A stretch of DNA of 60,577 bases from an uncultured Bacteroides sp. (GTDB taxonomy: Bacteria > Bacteroidota > Bacteroidia > Bacteroidales > Bacteroidaceae). This document shows positions 9,709 through 18,205 of this stretch, piece after piece. Within the stretch, counting starts at the first letter, position 1; each line of letters starts with the position of its first letter. The translations under genes were made by a program, and so were the position numbers. A model generated the notes under the pieces. It was not told where the DNA came from, searched no databases, and saw only the letters and a list, made by a program, of their open reading frames with translations. The stretch covers positions 1 to 60,577 of the forward strand of contig CAMTOS010000006.1 of NCBI GenBank assembly GCA_947074195.1, read 5' to 3'.

Positions 9709-11115
9709 TTAGTTTTTTAAGGTTACTGCCAGATCAATTGCTTTCTTGAGGGCGCCAAGCTTATTGTTGACTTCCTGCAATTCGTTTTCTTCTACACTGT
9801 GTGCCACAATGCCGCCGCCGGCCTGGAACCAGAGTTCGTTGTTGCGGCTCACAAATGTACGGATGGTAATGGCCTGATTCAGATCACCGTTCAATCCGAT
9901 GAACCCGATGCAACCACCATAAGCACCACGGTTGTGTGGTTCTATTTCGCTGATTAGCTGCATGGCGCGTACTTTTGGTGCACCACTAAGCGTACCTGCC
10001 GGAAAGGTATCGATAAAACTCTTGATAGGATCGGCATTGTCGTTGAGGATACCACTGACACGACTTACCAAATGGATGACGTGACTATAGTATTGTGGCT
10101 CTTTATAGAACACCACACGTACATCGTGACAATTGCGACTTAAATCATTTCTGGCCAGATCAACCAGCATCACATGTTCTGCATTCTCTTTCGGGTCGGC
10201 AAGAAGTGCGTCAGTCAGTTCGCGGTCTTTTACGGTATCACCCGTGCGGCGTGTTGTACCGGCAATCGGATCGATATAGGCTTTGCGGTCTTCGATTTTG
10301 CAGTGAGTTTCGGGTGAAGAACCGAAGATGCGATAACCTCCGAAATCGAAATAAAACAAGTAAGGCGATGGGTTTACGCTGCGCAGAGCACGATAGACTT
10401 TGAAATCATCGCCGATGAAGGGCTGGATGAATCTTCTGGAAAGTACAATCTGGAAGACATCACCACGCAAACAGTGCGAGATTCCTTTGCGCACATTGGC
10501 TTTGTGCTGTTCATCGGTAATGGTGCTGGTCACCGGTCCGGTCAGCTCGAAGTTGTACGATGCAAAGTTTCTGTTCTCAATCACCGATTCCAGTTCATCG
10601 AGTGTGTTTTGTTCGTTATCGGCCAGCATTTCGACAAGTGTCAGTTCATTTCTGAAATGGTCGAATACGATGATATATTTATAGAGGATGTAAAGAATAT
10701 CGGGTGCATCATTTTCTTCATCGTGACTCTCTTTGATTTTGATATTCTCAAAGTATTTCACAGAATTGAAAGTCGTATAACCGTAAAGTCCGCAAACATT
10801 CTTGTCTTTGCCTTCTACTTTAAAACAGTTGATGAAATCATCTATAGCTTTCTCTACAGTAAGTGATTTATCAAGTGGCTGCACATCGCGACTGCCATCG
10901 GGGAATGTTTTGGTTACTTTTCCATCGTTCACACCAATGCTTGCCAGCGGGCAAAGTGCGATGTACGACATTGAGTTTTCTCCTGCATGGTAGTCCGAAC
11001 TTTCCATCAGTGCGGACTGCGGATACATATCGCGAACTTTCAGGTAAATGCTTACAGGAGTATGTAAATCGCCAATCATTTGTTGGCTGTGAGTTTTATA
11101 ATTATAAGTTTTCAT
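9709..11115 (-). CDS. trpE: Anthranilate synthase component I
   Basis: Converts chorismate to anthranilate with ammonia from TrpG, the committed step. The 468 residues show the N-terminal feedback region with the SALMESS segment (in place of the classical LLES motif), and the chorismate-binding core with QIVLSRRF, PIAGTTRRTG, EHVMLVDLARND, and GTLSGAPKVRAMQLI. GAYGGCIGF lies near the end. The sequence is compatible with tryptophan feedback inhibition. It starts 12 bases after trpB. Confidence 0.96.
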   Translation of the reverse strand: MKTYNYKTHSQQMIGDLHTPVSIYLKVRDMYPQSALMESSDYHAGENSMSYIALCPLASIGVNDGKVTKTFPDGSRDVQPLDKSLTVEKAIDDFINCFKVEGKDKNVCGLYGYTTFNSVKYFENIKIKESHDEENDAPDILYILYKYIIVFDHFRNELTLVEMLADNEQNTLDELESVIENRNFASYNFELTGPVTSTITDEQHKANVRKGISHCLRGDVFQIVLSRRFIQPFIGDDFKVYRALRSVNPSPYLFYFDFGGYRIFGSSPETHCKIEDRKAYIDPIAGTTRRTGDTVKDRELTDALLADPKENAEHVMLVDLARNDLSRNCHDVRVVFYKEPQYYSHVIHLVSRVSGILNDNADPIKSFIDTFPAGTLSGAPKVRAMQLISEIEPHNRGAYGGCIGFIGLNGDLNQAITIRTFVSRNNELWFQAGGGIVAHSVEENELQEVNNKLGALKKAIDLAVTLKN

Positions 11116-11127
11116 TCGATTATATAT

Positions 11128-12354
11128 TTACAGAGTCATCAAAGTATTATCTTCCAAAAGCGATTTACCATCGATTCTATAATCAAGGTAAGTCTCTATA
11201 TCTTTATCGCCACGGCCCGAAACGGTTAGTACCACAACATCTTCAGGTTTGAATTTCAGTTGACTCAACACACCGATGGCATGAGCCGATTCCAGGGCAG
11301 GGATGATGCCTTCCAGACGGGTAAGCTCGTAAGCCGCTTTGATGGCTTCATCATCATTCACTGCAAAGATTTCGGCACGTTTCTCTTTTGCCAGATGCGC
11401 ATGCATCGGACCAATACCCGGATAGTCGAGTCCGGCAGAAATAGAGTAGGGCTCTTCAATTTGTCCGTCTTCATTCTGCATCACAAACGTGCAAGAGCCA
11501 TGGATGATCCCCATCTTGCCCAGTTGGATAGTTGCTGCCGTCATTCCGGTTTCAATTCCTTTGCCACCAGCTTCTGCAAGCACAATCTTCACTCTTTTAT
11601 CATCAAGGAAATGATAGATAGTCCCTGCCGCATTACTGCCACCGCCAACACAGGCAATAAGATAATCGGGATAGTCACGGTTCTCTTTTTCCTGAAGCTG
11701 CTTTTTGATTTCTTCGCTGATAACAGACTGCAAACGCGCCACCATATCGGGATAAGGATGTGGGCCAACTGTTGAGCCGATGATATAATAAGTGTTCGAT
11801 GGATTGCAACACCAGTCACGGATAGCCTCGTTTGTTGCATCTTTCAGCGTCATATTACCCGATGTCACCGGAACAACCGTAGCGCCGAGCATCTTCATTT
11901 TCTCTACATTGATGTGCTGGCGTTCTACATCGGTTTTGCCCATATAGACGATGCACTCCATGTTCATCAGTGCACAAACTGTAGCTGTAGCCACACCGTG
12001 CTGACCGGCACCTGTTTCGGCAATAATTCTTGTTTTACCCATTCTGCGGGCAAGAAGAATCTGGCCGATAGTATTGTTAATCTTATGTGCGCCGGTATGA
12101 TTCAGATCCTCACGTTTCAGATAAATCTTACAGCCATATTTCGCCGATAAGCGATTGGCTAAGAAAAGAGGAGAGGGGCGACCTACATAATCGCGCAAAA
12201 GCTGGTGATATTCCTTTTGAAAACTTTCGTCGTTGATCACTTCCAGATACTTCACCGTAAGTTCTTCTACGCATTTGTGAAGTATTTCGGGAATGTAAGC
12301 ACCACCAAACATTCCATAATAACCATTCTGGTCAACCTGATAACTATCCATCAT
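11128..12354 (-). CDS. trpB: Tryptophan synthase beta subunit
   Basis: PLP enzyme that condenses indole with serine. The 408 residues show the TrpB1-type start [13 protein letters not shown], the PLP lysine in [11 protein letters not shown], and the phosphate-binding glycine loop [10 protein letters not shown]. It is the first structural gene of the operon, an order (B-E-G-D-C-F-A) different from enterobacteria. The gene begins about 35 bases past the attenuator hairpin, so it is directly under attenuation. An in-frame second ATG follows the first. Confidence 0.97.
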   Translation of the reverse strand: MMDSYQVDQNGYYGMFGGAYIPEILHKCVEELTVKYLEVINDESFQKEYHQLLRDYVGRPSPLFLANRLSAKYGCKIYLKREDLNHTGAHKINNTIGQILLARRMGKTRIIAETGAGQHGVATATVCALMNMECIVYMGKTDVERQHINVEKMKMLGATVVPVTSGNMTLKDATNEAIRDWCCNPSNTYYIIGSTVGPHPYPDMVARLQSVISEEIKKQLQEKENRDYPDYLIACVGGGSNAAGTIYHFLDDKRVKIVLAEAGGKGIETGMTAATIQLGKMGIIHGSCTFVMQNEDGQIEEPYSISAGLDYPGIGPMHAHLAKEKRAEIFAVNDDEAIKAAYELTRLEGIIPALESAHAIGVLSQLKFKPEDVVVLTVSGRGDKDIETYLDYRIDGKSLLEDNTLMTL

Positions 12355-12388
12355 AGAGTTTATATATTAAAAAATTAACTAATCGATT

Positions 12389-12429
12389 AAAAAAGAAAAA
12401 GGTTCTGCCGCAAGTGCGACAGAACCTTT
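12389..12429 (-). terminator. Attenuator terminator of the trp operon
   Basis: On the minus strand a 10-bp stem (12420-12429 with 12398-12407), one C-A mismatch, three more G-C pairs and a four-base loop are followed by a U-rich run. It lies between the trp leader peptide and trpB, where it would stop transcription before the structural genes. Confidence 0.9.
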
Positions 12430-12469
12430 CAATATATCTTATACTAGTATATACACGGGTCTGACTCTC

Positions 12470-12532
12470 TTACGACTCTTTGAGTTGTAAAAGGTGCCAC
12501 CACCACATTGTATTTACTAACATTGTTTTCAT
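12470..12532 (-). CDS. trpL: trp operon leader peptide (attenuator peptide)
   Basis: A 20-codon reading frame on the minus strand starting with MKTML and holding three consecutive TGG Trp codons at residues 10-12 (12497-12505), ending in TAA. It sits between a consensus promoter and an intrinsic terminator just upstream of trpB. By the known logic of ribosome-mediated attenuation, stalling at the Trp codons when charged tRNA-Trp is scarce would prevent the terminator from forming. A perfect antiterminator was not obvious; a weak pairing of GTCAGACC (minus strand, about 12456-12463) with the terminator's 5' arm is possible. Confidence 0.9.
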   Translation of the reverse strand: MKTMLVNTMWWWHLLQLKES

Positions 12533-12559
12533 TGCTTACAATTTCTTTTAAATATGGGG

Positions 12560-12590
12560 CAAATATATGCACTCTGTTTTAAATCGCAAA
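12560..12590 (-). promoter_or_regulatory. Promoter of the trp operon
   Basis: On the minus strand TTTG (12587-12590), an exact 19-base spacer and TATATTTG (12560-12567) make a perfect Bacteroidota promoter. The expected start of transcription is near 12553, about 20 bases before the leader peptide start codon. Confidence 0.9.
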
Positions 12591-12641
12591 GAAAATGTTA
12601 CTTTTTTTATTGGGTATTTTTTCTGAGGACATTTGCTAAAT

Positions 12642-12672
12642 AAAAAAAGAGGCAATCATTATCGATTGCCTC
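12642..12672 (-). terminator. Terminator of the T9SS cargo gene
   Basis: A 9-bp perfect stem (GAGGCAATC at 12649-12657 with 12664-12672) and six-base loop. The A run at 12642-12648 gives a U tract on the minus strand, 22 bases past the stop. Confidence 0.88.
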
Positions 12673-12693
12673 CTTACAAAAAATCACATTAAC

Positions 12694-13980
12694 CTACCTT
12701 ACGATCTTTTTCATAAATGTTTTGTGTTCGACCGTAAATTTCACAATGTAAATACCTTTTTCAAGTGATGACATATTTATAGTTTCCGCGTTTTTAACAC
12801 TTAGCCAGGTATAACCTTTGACGTCATAAATTTCAATGTTCGATGCTGCACCGTTCAGGTAAAGCATATCACCATCAACATAAACATTCATAACTTTATT
12901 CAAATCGATAATACCTGTATCACCACCATCGCCAGTGGTCTCTGTTTTCAATTTAATATTATCCATATAGTAATTACCTGTACCAATGCTGATACCTACA
13001 GCCATAGCAAAGACAGATTTCGCTTTCTGTGCATCAGTCATTGTCATAACACTCATTGGATAAGTCTTATTGGTCCATGTATTGAAAGGAGATGTTGGTT
13101 CTTCGGTATCATCCTGGAATATTTTATCTCCGTCAATATACACCTGAACCTTTGAAAACTCTGCCCATTCTTGTGAAGGCGTATTGTATAAATCGAATGA
13201 CAGTGATTCACAACTACCAAGTGTAGTACCTTCGGGAAGAATTACATCAAAAATAACAGCAGCATCCCAGTTGGAAGTAACCATGTTTATAACTTTATTT
13301 TCAGCATCTACAGGATCGGCTGTTACTGTAGCGGTTGCGTCACCCGGTGACCATGATTTAGTTGCATAAATATCACCTATAGTTTTATCTTCGAAGTCAT
13401 CAATAGTCAGATATCCGTCTTCTGACACTTCGCCCGGGCTTGAGAATTTTACATTATCTACATGATAATCTGCCGTATTAGATGAAAGTCCGAAAGCAAG
13501 TGTAAAAGAAGTTTTCGAAAGATTCTCAGTAGATAGAGTCAGATCTGATAGCGCATAAGTTTTAGTAGTCCATGTATTTAAATCGCAAATAAAAGGATAT
13601 CCGTCATCTGCATAAACTTTTTCACCATCTAAATAAATAGATATTTGTTTCCAGTTTGCACCTTCATCGGCCGCATTTGTAGGAATAAAAATGTCAAAAG
13701 CAAATGTGGTAAAATCTGCAAGAGTCTTGCCTGCGGGAAGTGTTACATTTAGTTTCAGCATTGCATCCCAGTTGCTGGCAATAACATTTACAGTTTTATT
13801 ATTTGCATTAACCGGGTCAACCGCTACTGTTGCGCTTCCGTCTTCAGGGCTCCATGCATGTACATCATAAGAATCTCCGATATTATTGTTCTCAAAATCA
13901 GCTACAATAAAGTCATCAGCAAAAGCATTTGTAGTTATACATAATGAGGCAAATAGAAAAGAGAGTAATTTTGTTTTCAT
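12694..13980 (-). CDS. Secreted protein with two duplicated modules and a T9SS sorting domain
   Basis: 428 residues. The signal peptide ends near FADD (about 21). Two homologous modules follow (about 23-185 and 195-350); each starts ADFENNNIGDSY or DDFEDKTIGDIY, shares a W-SP-D segment, an N-K-V or N-K-T segment and SNWDA, and closes with a YxxDN[VI]K strand. They look like jelly-roll, carbohydrate-binding-type domains, which is an inference. The last 75 residues (IEIYDVKG, then GIYIVKF and KKIVR) are a type A T9SS C-terminal sorting domain, so the protein should be exported by T9SS and anchored or released at the surface. It is a single-gene unit; its ligand is unknown. Confidence 0.85.
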   Translation of the reverse strand: MKTKLLSFLFASLCITTNAFADDFIVADFENNNIGDSYDVHAWSPEDGSATVAVDPVNANNKTVNVIASNWDAMLKLNVTLPAGKTLADFTTFAFDIFIPTNAADEGANWKQISIYLDGEKVYADDGYPFICDLNTWTTKTYALSDLTLSTENLSKTSFTLAFGLSSNTADYHVDNVKFSSPGEVSEDGYLTIDDFEDKTIGDIYATKSWSPGDATATVTADPVDAENKVINMVTSNWDAAVIFDVILPEGTTLGSCESLSFDLYNTPSQEWAEFSKVQVYIDGDKIFQDDTEEPTSPFNTWTNKTYPMSVMTMTDAQKAKSVFAMAVGISIGTGNYYMDNIKLKTETTGDGGDTGIIDLNKVMNVYVDGDMLYLNGAASNIEIYDVKGYTWLSVKNAETINMSSLEKGIYIVKFTVEHKTFMKKIVR

Positions 13981-14039
13981 AAATAATAGGTTTTAAATTA
14001 AGGTAACAGATGTGTCCCTTTGGGTTGAACACGTTGAAA

Positions 14040-14055
14040 CAAAATTACAAAAATA
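14040..14055 (-). promoter_or_regulatory. Two abutting -7-like elements upstream of the T9SS cargo gene
   Basis: The minus strand reads TATTTTTG (14048-14055) followed directly by TAATTTTG (14040-14047), both matching TAnnTTTG. Neither has a clear -33 element. One of them is probably the promoter. Confidence 0.5.
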
Positions 14056-14150
14056 TCGGTGGTAAGGCTTTATGCCATGTTACTTTTACTTTTCTGATTG
14101 TTACATGAATGGTAAAAGAAATACATGAAATGATAACGGGTAATATAACA

Positions 14151-14188
14151 AAAGATACCCGGAGAAACTTAAAAGTTGCTCAGGGTAT
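14151..14188 (-). terminator. Probable terminator of the HD / double-ABC operon
   Basis: An inverted repeat ATACCC-G-GAG / CTC-A-GGGTAT with a further inner AACTT/AAGTT pairing. On the minus strand it is followed by CTTTTG. It lies about 25 bases past the stop of the ABC gene. Confidence 0.6.
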
Positions 14189-14212
14189 GCCGGAAGGGCG
14201 GTATAAAGTTAA

Positions 14213-15661
14213 TTATTGGTTTTTAGTAAGATGTAACCGGTTTGTGATACATCGAGGCAATTCTTCCTCATAATGGGTTATCATGATCAGTGTTTTATTC
14301 TCTCTTTTACAAAACTCCTCAATAATTTCTTTTACCATTTTTCGATTCTTCAGGTCCAACCCATGGAAAGGTTCGTCCAATATCAGCAGAGACGGATCTT
14401 TTACAAAAGCACGCGCCAGGAGCACCATACGCTGTTCGCCACTGGATAGTTGCAAAAAGAGTTTATCGGCCAGGCTATCGATTCCGAATACTTTCATCCA
14501 TAGCAGACATTTATCACGGTCCTCTTCTTTCATGGTCCGGTAAAGACCTACAGTATCATATAGTCCGCTGGCTACTATTTCAATGGCCGGGATATTCTTT
14601 TTATATGAACGGTGCATTTCGGGGCTCACATATCCAATTTCCCGTTTTATATCCCAAATACTTTCACCTGTACCACGTTTGCGGCCGAAAAGTTCGATGT
14701 CACACGCATAACTTTGAGGATTATCGGCACAAACCAGACTTAATAAAGTCGATTTGCCTGCTCCGTTTTCGCCGCTTAATGCCCATTTCTCGCCACTATT
14801 AATCACCCAGTCGAGTGCTTTCAGAATAGTACGGTCACCATATTTAATGCAAACCTGGTTTAGCTTTACAATTTCATTCGACAATGAAGATGCCATTTTA
14901 GCCGGTAGTTCACCAATCATCTTCTTTTTTTGTTCACTCAACAACGTCCCTGAATTAATAGCGAAGTTCTGACTGAACTCTTCCCGTTTTATTTTCTCTT
15001 CATTCCGGAGCTTTGCTACGGGAATAATATGCGTGATAAACTCCGGGATATCATCTGATTTAGCAAGAATAAGAAAGATCTGAATATTGAATTCATCAAT
15101 TATATCTTTCAGTAAATGATGCAATAAATCACGGGTTGGGGCATCAAGACCGATAAACGGATTATCGAGAATCAGTAATTCAGGATGACTGAGCAGTGCT
15201 TTTGTAAGCTGAAACTTTCTTAACTCACCGCTGGAAAGCGTAATGATTGGTTTATCCATTAATTCAGATAAACCAAAAATCGTAAATAATTTATCTTTCA
15301 ACTCTTCATTCTCAATAACGGGAATAAGTTCACTTACCAATGGAGTATCATCCATCGCGGTAGAATTCCATCGTTGCTGATAGAAGCTCATATCGCTATC
15401 GCCATAAGAGTCCCGGAAAGAAATATATTTGATATTATCGCTGAGCAGCGATGACGTTTTATTTCTAAAATTGTAGTGCAGTACATCTTCCGTTAAAGGC
15501 CATCTGCCTGTAAGAATATCAATCAGCCTGCTCTTGCCTGCTGCATTATCTCCTACAAAAGCAACCTGTTCACCTTTATTAATCTTCAAACTCACAGCTT
15601 CGGCCATTCGGTAAGCCGGATGGCGTGTTATACCATTTTTGATTTCGAGAAATGTATGCAT
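14213..15661 (-). CDS. Soluble double-ABC ATPase, ModF (PhrA)-like
   Basis: 482 residues with two ABC domains and no membrane segments. Domain 1: Walker A GDNAAGKS (about 37-44), signature LSSGELRK, Walker B LLILDNPFIGLD (Asn in place of the catalytic Glu). Domain 2: Walker A GENGAGKS, signature LSSGEQRM, Walker B LLILDEPFHGLD. This layout is that of ModF/PhrA, a stand-alone ATPase named from molybdate loci. No modABC genes are nearby and its true role is unclear. It lacks the ABC-F linker, which argues against a ribosomal role. It follows the HD protein by 12 bases. Confidence 0.8.
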   Translation of the reverse strand: MHTFLEIKNGITRHPAYRMAEAVSLKINKGEQVAFVGDNAAGKSRLIDILTGRWPLTEDVLHYNFRNKTSSLLSDNIKYISFRDSYGDSDMSFYQQRWNSTAMDDTPLVSELIPVIENEELKDKLFTIFGLSELMDKPIITLSSGELRKFQLTKALLSHPELLILDNPFIGLDAPTRDLLHHLLKDIIDEFNIQIFLILAKSDDIPEFITHIIPVAKLRNEEKIKREEFSQNFAINSGTLLSEQKKKMIGELPAKMASSLSNEIVKLNQVCIKYGDRTILKALDWVINSGEKWALSGENGAGKSTLLSLVCADNPQSYACDIELFGRKRGTGESIWDIKREIGYVSPEMHRSYKKNIPAIEIVASGLYDTVGLYRTMKEEDRDKCLLWMKVFGIDSLADKLFLQLSSGEQRMVLLARAFVKDPSLLILDEPFHGLDLKNRKMVKEIIEEFCKRENKTLIMITHYEEELPRCITNRLHLTKNQ

Positions 15662-15673
15662 TCTTTTATTTGT

Positions 15674-16177
15674 TTATTTTATCAACACTTTGAACAGTCT
15701 CTTTCCGCTTTCAGTAAGCATCATTTTGTCATAGAAATGAGCTGCTTTATCCATGCTATAGTAGCCCGAAAGCAGGTTCACAATGAGGTCAGCTTCGAAT
15801 AATGGCTCAAAATGTAAATCAATGGCCGACTGATGCTGATGATGTGTTCCTACTACATCAGCCAGCCATGTTTTTTCTTCGGCAGTTAAACCCGAGACGT
15901 TTTGCAACAAATCGTTAGTCACAATTCGTCCCACTCTTTGTTGGTTTGCCGGTAAGGAATTGCCACATTCAATTTTTGCCTCCGGACAACCTATATCGTG
16001 CAACCATGCTGCAGCCTCCATTAATGCAGTCTGGTGTTCATCTAACCCTTCGTTTACAGCAATCAGGCGAGTAAAAGTTACAACCTCCTGTGTATGCAAT
16101 ATATCCTCTCTCATTTGAGGATATTTACTATAATATTCAATAACTATTTCGGCTATTGCGTCGTTAATAAGTTTCAT
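15674..16177 (-). CDS. HD-domain phosphohydrolase
   Basis: 167 residues with metal-binding residues of the HD superfamily: a first His (H28 in LHTQEV), the HD pair in AAWLHDIG (60-61), and downstream His residues in GTHHQHQ (112-115). Such proteins hydrolyse phosphomonoesters of nucleotides or related substrates; the actual substrate cannot be read from the sequence. It is first gene of a two-gene operon with the ModF-like ATPase. Confidence 0.85.
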   Translation of the reverse strand: MKLINDAIAEIVIEYYSKYPQMREDILHTQEVVTFTRLIAVNEGLDEHQTALMEAAAWLHDIGCPEAKIECGNSLPANQQRVGRIVTNDLLQNVSGLTAEEKTWLADVVGTHHQHQSAIDLHFEPLFEADLIVNLLSGYYSMDKAAHFYDKMMLTESGKRLFKVLIK

Positions 16178-16206
16178 AATATTGGTATTGTGATAAATAT
16201 TCCGTG

Positions 16207-16214
16207 CAAAAGTA
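16207..16214 (-). promoter_or_regulatory. Candidate -7 element for the HD / double-ABC operon
   Basis: The minus strand reads TACTTTTG (TAnnTTTG), 30 bases before the HD gene start. No clear -33. Confidence 0.55.
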
Positions 16215-16373
16215 AATTAAAATGGCGAAAAGAATAATTTTATGTCAGGTTTATTGCAAAAGAACTGATATGAAGTCTCATAGTACAAGGACTCCCCAAT
16301 GAGAACGATTGTTCTGTATTTTCAGAAACTAATTAAGTGTCAATTTGTTTCTTAAACAGACGAAGTCACTCTG

Positions 16374-17852
16374 ATGAACGATGAAAACAGAAAAATAGGT
16401 CTTGGCGGATTAACAGCAATTGTTTTTGGCGCCATAATGGGTGGGGGTATTTTCAATATCCCCAAAATAATTTCTGCTGATGCCGGATTAGGCGCTATTC
16501 TTATCACATGGGTCATTACAACGATTGGGGTACTAACCATTGTACTGACTTTCAACCGGCTTGTTGTAATTCGTCCGGATCTCTATCAGGGTATTTATCA
16601 ATATGCCAAAGAAGGTTTTGGGAATTATATCGGTTTTAATATTGCATGGGGCTACTGGCTGTGTGTAGCCTTTGGTAATGTGGTGTTTGCCATTATGCTG
16701 AACGATTCATTCGGTGAATTCTTTCCCATCCTTTTAAAGCATAGCTGGCCCACTGTTCTTTTAGGTAGTTTTTTTATCTGGATGATGTATGCCATCGTCT
16801 CATTCGGTGTAAAATCGGCTACCATATTAAATGCAGCCGTCACAGTTATTAAGTTTGCCACCCTTTTATTTGTCGTCGTTGCACTCATTGTCTGTATTAA
16901 ACCCGGGCAAATGCATTTCGACTTCTGGGGCAAAATGGGGCATTTAGGTTCTGTGGGTAGTCAGGTTAAAAATACCATGCTTATAACTTTGTGGTGTTTC
17001 ATTGGTATAGAAGGAGCCATTGTCATGTCGGCCCGTGCCAAACGAATAAAAGATGTGGGAAAAGCAGGCATTATCGGCTTTTTCTGTTCACTTCTTATCT
17101 GGATGATTGTAACCATTTTTGCGTTTGGTATTCTTCCTCAGCATGAACTCTCACATTTAAAAGATCCTTCAGTAGCCTATATACTAAAGATTGCCATTGG
17201 TGACTGGGCTTATACTTTTATTATTATAAGTATTATTCTGGCTGTCATTGGTGGATGGATAGCATGGACACTCATTTGTGCCCAGGTACCTTTTACAGCC
17301 GCACAACTTAATATTTTTCCCCGTTTCTTTCAGCGTGTAAGTAAACGCGATGTGCCCATATACTCACTGCTTTTTTCTACGATTGCTATGCAAATATTCT
17401 TTCTTTTGGTGCTTCTTGCCAAGTCGGTATTCTATGCAGCGGTAGTTGTAGAAGGCGTTCTCATTGTACCCGCTTATGCGTTTTGTGCTTTTTATCTGAT
17501 CAAACTTAGTTTCGCAAAACAAGAACTGAATTCTTATCCGCAAAAACAATTATGGCTTTATCGTATTATATCTATAGTAGCTGCTTGTTATTGTCTGTGG
17601 CTACTATATGCCGGAGGGTTGATGTTATTCTTTATTACATCTGTCTTTTACTTTATCGGAATAGGCTTTTTTATCAAGGCCAGAAGGCAGGTTTCAGGCA
17701 ATGGTTTGAGAACATTTTCTTTAAGCTTTAAGAAGAGTGGAGGCAAAGTATTGACAATATTTACTAAAAGGGAGTCGTATCTGGCTCTTATTTTAGGCGT
17801 GTCATCAGTGATATCAATCGTGTTAATCATTCTCGGAAAAACAATATTTTAA
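16374..17852 (+). CDS. APC-family amino-acid permease (basic amino acid/polyamine antiporter type)
   Basis: 492 residues with about 12-13 hydrophobic segments. The N-terminal GLGGLTAIVFGAIMGGGIFNIP carries the helix-1 substrate-binding glycine motif of the APC superfamily (usually GxxIGxGIF). Helix 6 reads WCFIGIEGAIVMSARAK, again typical of the arginine/ornithine or basic amino-acid antiporter branch (ArcD-like). Substrate is not certain. It is followed after 2 bases by the DUF4325 gene, so the permease, STAS-like and PIN genes look like one transcript. No arc pathway gene is nearby. Confidence 0.85.
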   Translation: MNDENRKIGLGGLTAIVFGAIMGGGIFNIPKIISADAGLGAILITWVITTIGVLTIVLTFNRLVVIRPDLYQGIYQYAKEGFGNYIGFNIAWGYWLCVAFGNVVFAIMLNDSFGEFFPILLKHSWPTVLLGSFFIWMMYAIVSFGVKSATILNAAVTVIKFATLLFVVVALIVCIKPGQMHFDFWGKMGHLGSVGSQVKNTMLITLWCFIGIEGAIVMSARAKRIKDVGKAGIIGFFCSLLIWMIVTIFAFGILPQHELSHLKDPSVAYILKIAIGDWAYTFIIISIILAVIGGWIAWTLICAQVPFTAAQLNIFPRFFQRVSKRDVPIYSLLFSTIAMQIFFLLVLLAKSVFYAAVVVEGVLIVPAYAFCAFYLIKLSFAKQELNSYPQKQLWLYRIISIVAACYCLWLLYAGGLMLFFITSVFYFIGIGFFIKARRQVSGNGLRTFSLSFKKSGGKVLTIFTKRESYLALILGVSSVISIVLIILGKTIF

Positions 17853-17854
17853 AT

Positions 17855-18202
17855 ATGAAAACAACGAACATCGATGTAAAAAATACCATTCACAGTCCCT
17901 ATTGTATCGATATGGAAGATGGTAATATTATTTATAATCATGTAAAAAAAGAATTAGAAGATGGATCGGTTGTAGTTCTCTCTTTCGATGGTATCGAAAT
18001 TCTGATAACTGCATTTCTGGTGTCTGCAGTCGGGAAATTATTCGAAACTTATGATGCAGAACGTTTACATTCATCGGTAAAAGCAATTGGTTTGCATAAA
18101 GATTTTGAGCCATTATGGGATAAGATAATGAAAGGTTCATCACGATATTATGCGCACAAAGAGAAAATAGACCATCATACCAATAAAGAAATGGAGGATT
18201 AA
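17855..18202 (+). CDS. STAS-like domain protein (DUF4325 type)
   Basis: 115 residues. A region rich in alternating hydrophobics (VVVLSFDGIEILITAFLVSAVGKLFE, about 34-60) has the look of the STAS-like DUF4325 fold: a beta strand ending in an acidic turn, then an Ile/Thr/Ala-rich helix start. No membrane segment or signal. STAS domains act as regulatory or anti-anti-sigma modules; the function of this branch is not established. It is 2 bases after the permease and 3 bases before a PIN-nuclease gene, and this packing suggests functional coupling with the latter. Confidence 0.7.
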   Translation: MKTTNIDVKNTIHSPYCIDMEDGNIIYNHVKKELEDGSVVVLSFDGIEILITAFLVSAVGKLFETYDAERLHSSVKAIGLHKDFEPLWDKIMKGSSRYYAHKEKIDHHTNKEMED

Positions 18203-18205
18203 ACC

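Noticed and set aside
11260..11775. 171-residue frame on the plus strand
   Set aside because: Antisense to trpB, which is certain; no domain or start signal.
16302..16315. Palindrome AGAAC-GATT-GTTCT upstream of the amino-acid permease, similar to a Gram-positive LexA box
   Set aside because: Single occurrence, no SOS gene nearby, and short palindromes of this kind are expected by chance; kept only as a note.
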